DNA of 6,907 bases from Candidatus Aminicenantota bacterium (GTDB taxonomy: Bacteria > Acidobacteriota > Aminicenantia > Aminicenantales > Aminicenantaceae). Numbering within the stretch: position 1 is the stretch's first letter; each line of letters opens with the position of its first letter. Shown one piece after another: positions 6,623 through 6,907 of the stretch. The notes beneath the pieces were generated by a model, which ran no database searches, was not told the origin of the DNA, and saw only the letters and a program-made list of their open reading frames with translations. Position numbers and translations under genes: made by a program. The stretch is from assembly GCA_030670375.1 (NCBI GenBank), contig DAOVBT010000104.1, positions 1-6,907 on the forward strand, read 5' to 3'.

Positions 6623-6907
6623 TGGATAACCTCTTTAATCTCTATCTTCGACCCATCCTCCAAACCATAGTTACCTTCCACAACAACAAGATTTTCTTCT
6701 TCGATTCCTGCAATCACTTCCACCATCTTCGTATTCTGGAGCCCTAAAGATATCTCTTTTCTCACAACCGTGTTATCATCCTGGGCAACAAAGACATACT
6801 TATTCTCGAGTACGGCAATCTGGGGAATGACCAGGGCATCTTCATGGGTGCTTATCTCGAGCGTTACCTCGCCAAACGTGTTGGGCCGCAACAAAAGTTC
6901 AGGATTA
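6619..6907 (-). CDS. RND periplasmic adaptor (membrane fusion protein, HlyD/AcrA-type), C-terminal part
   Basis: The frame runs off the right edge, so this is the 3' end of a longer gene. 95 residues are visible, and the TTG at 6894 is not a true start. The fragment begins NPELLLRPNTFGEVTLEI, equivalent to the conserved NP...LRPGMF segment closing the beta-barrel domain of RND adaptors. Next come ALVIPQIAVLE, YVFVAQDDNTVVRKEISLG, a VEVIAGIEEENLVVVEG segment and a short end, which together form the membrane-proximal domain. The usual Gly-Met of LRPGMF is Asn-Thr here. Adaptors link the inner-membrane pump to a TolC-like channel in the periplasm. The TGA stop (6619-6621) overlaps the ATG of the pump gene, implying translational coupling and a shared operon. 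Confidence 0.9.
   Translation of the reverse strand, partial: NPELLLRPNTFGEVTLEISTHEDALVIPQIAVLENKYVFVAQDDNTVVRKEISLGLQNTKMVEVIAGIEEENLVVVEGNYGLEDGSKIEIKEVIQ
6630..6636 (-). promoter_or_regulatory. Ribosome binding site of the RND pump gene inside the adaptor gene
   Basis: Read on the minus strand, AAAGAGG lies 7 nt before the ATG at 6622, within the last codons of the adaptor. Together with the ATGA overlap it supports this start and coupled translation. Confidence 0.7.

Noticed and set aside
6619..6894. TTG at 6894 as the start of a 91-residue protein
   Set aside because: The frame continues to the window edge with adaptor-like residues (NPEL), so the gene is cut by the window rather than starting here.

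Overview
The window looks like ordinary chromosomal DNA from a Gram-negative (diderm) bacterium with roughly mid-40s % GC by eye. Two things point to an outer membrane: the C-terminal barrel of a TonB-dependent-receptor-like protein, and an RND efflux pump with its periplasmic adaptor. The style of the receptor tail, the B12-type radical SAM protein and the bacterial eRF1-like protein would suit Acidobacteriota/Aminicenantes-like or deltaproteobacterial lineages. That placement is a weak inference, because the window contains no taxonomic marker.

Layout: (1) 1-732, plus strand, the 3' end of an outer-membrane TonB-dependent-receptor-like gene. (2) 729-2069, minus strand, a B12-binding-type radical SAM protein of unknown substrate; its stop codon overlaps that of the receptor gene. 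(3) 2091-2179, minus strand, tRNA-Leu(CAG) with encoded CCA, only 21 nt upstream of the radical SAM gene and preceded by a good sigma-70-like promoter. (4) 2180-2360, a short divergent control region with back-to-back promoters and a 9-bp inverted repeat. (5) 2361-3506, plus strand, a three-domain bacterial eRF1-like (Vms1/baeRF-type) protein with a zinc ribbon, in which the GGQ catalytic motif is replaced. (6) 3499-3541, a near-symmetrical hairpin terminator that contains the stop codons of both converging genes. (7) 3524-6622, minus strand, a full-length RND inner-membrane pump. (8) 6619-6907, minus strand, the 3' end of its membrane-fusion partner, overlapping the pump start by ATGA.

The pump and adaptor form one translationally coupled operon that enters the window from the right edge. 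The tRNA and radical SAM gene probably share a transcript. The eRF1-like gene appears to be a single-gene unit with its own promoter, strong ribosome binding site and terminator. I see no CRISPR, insertion sequence, integrase, toxin-antitoxin or phage signal. I do not see a clear new multi-gene system. The points most worth a second look are the GGQ-less release-factor-like protein, the shared stop-codon hairpin, and the tRNA/radical SAM arrangement.
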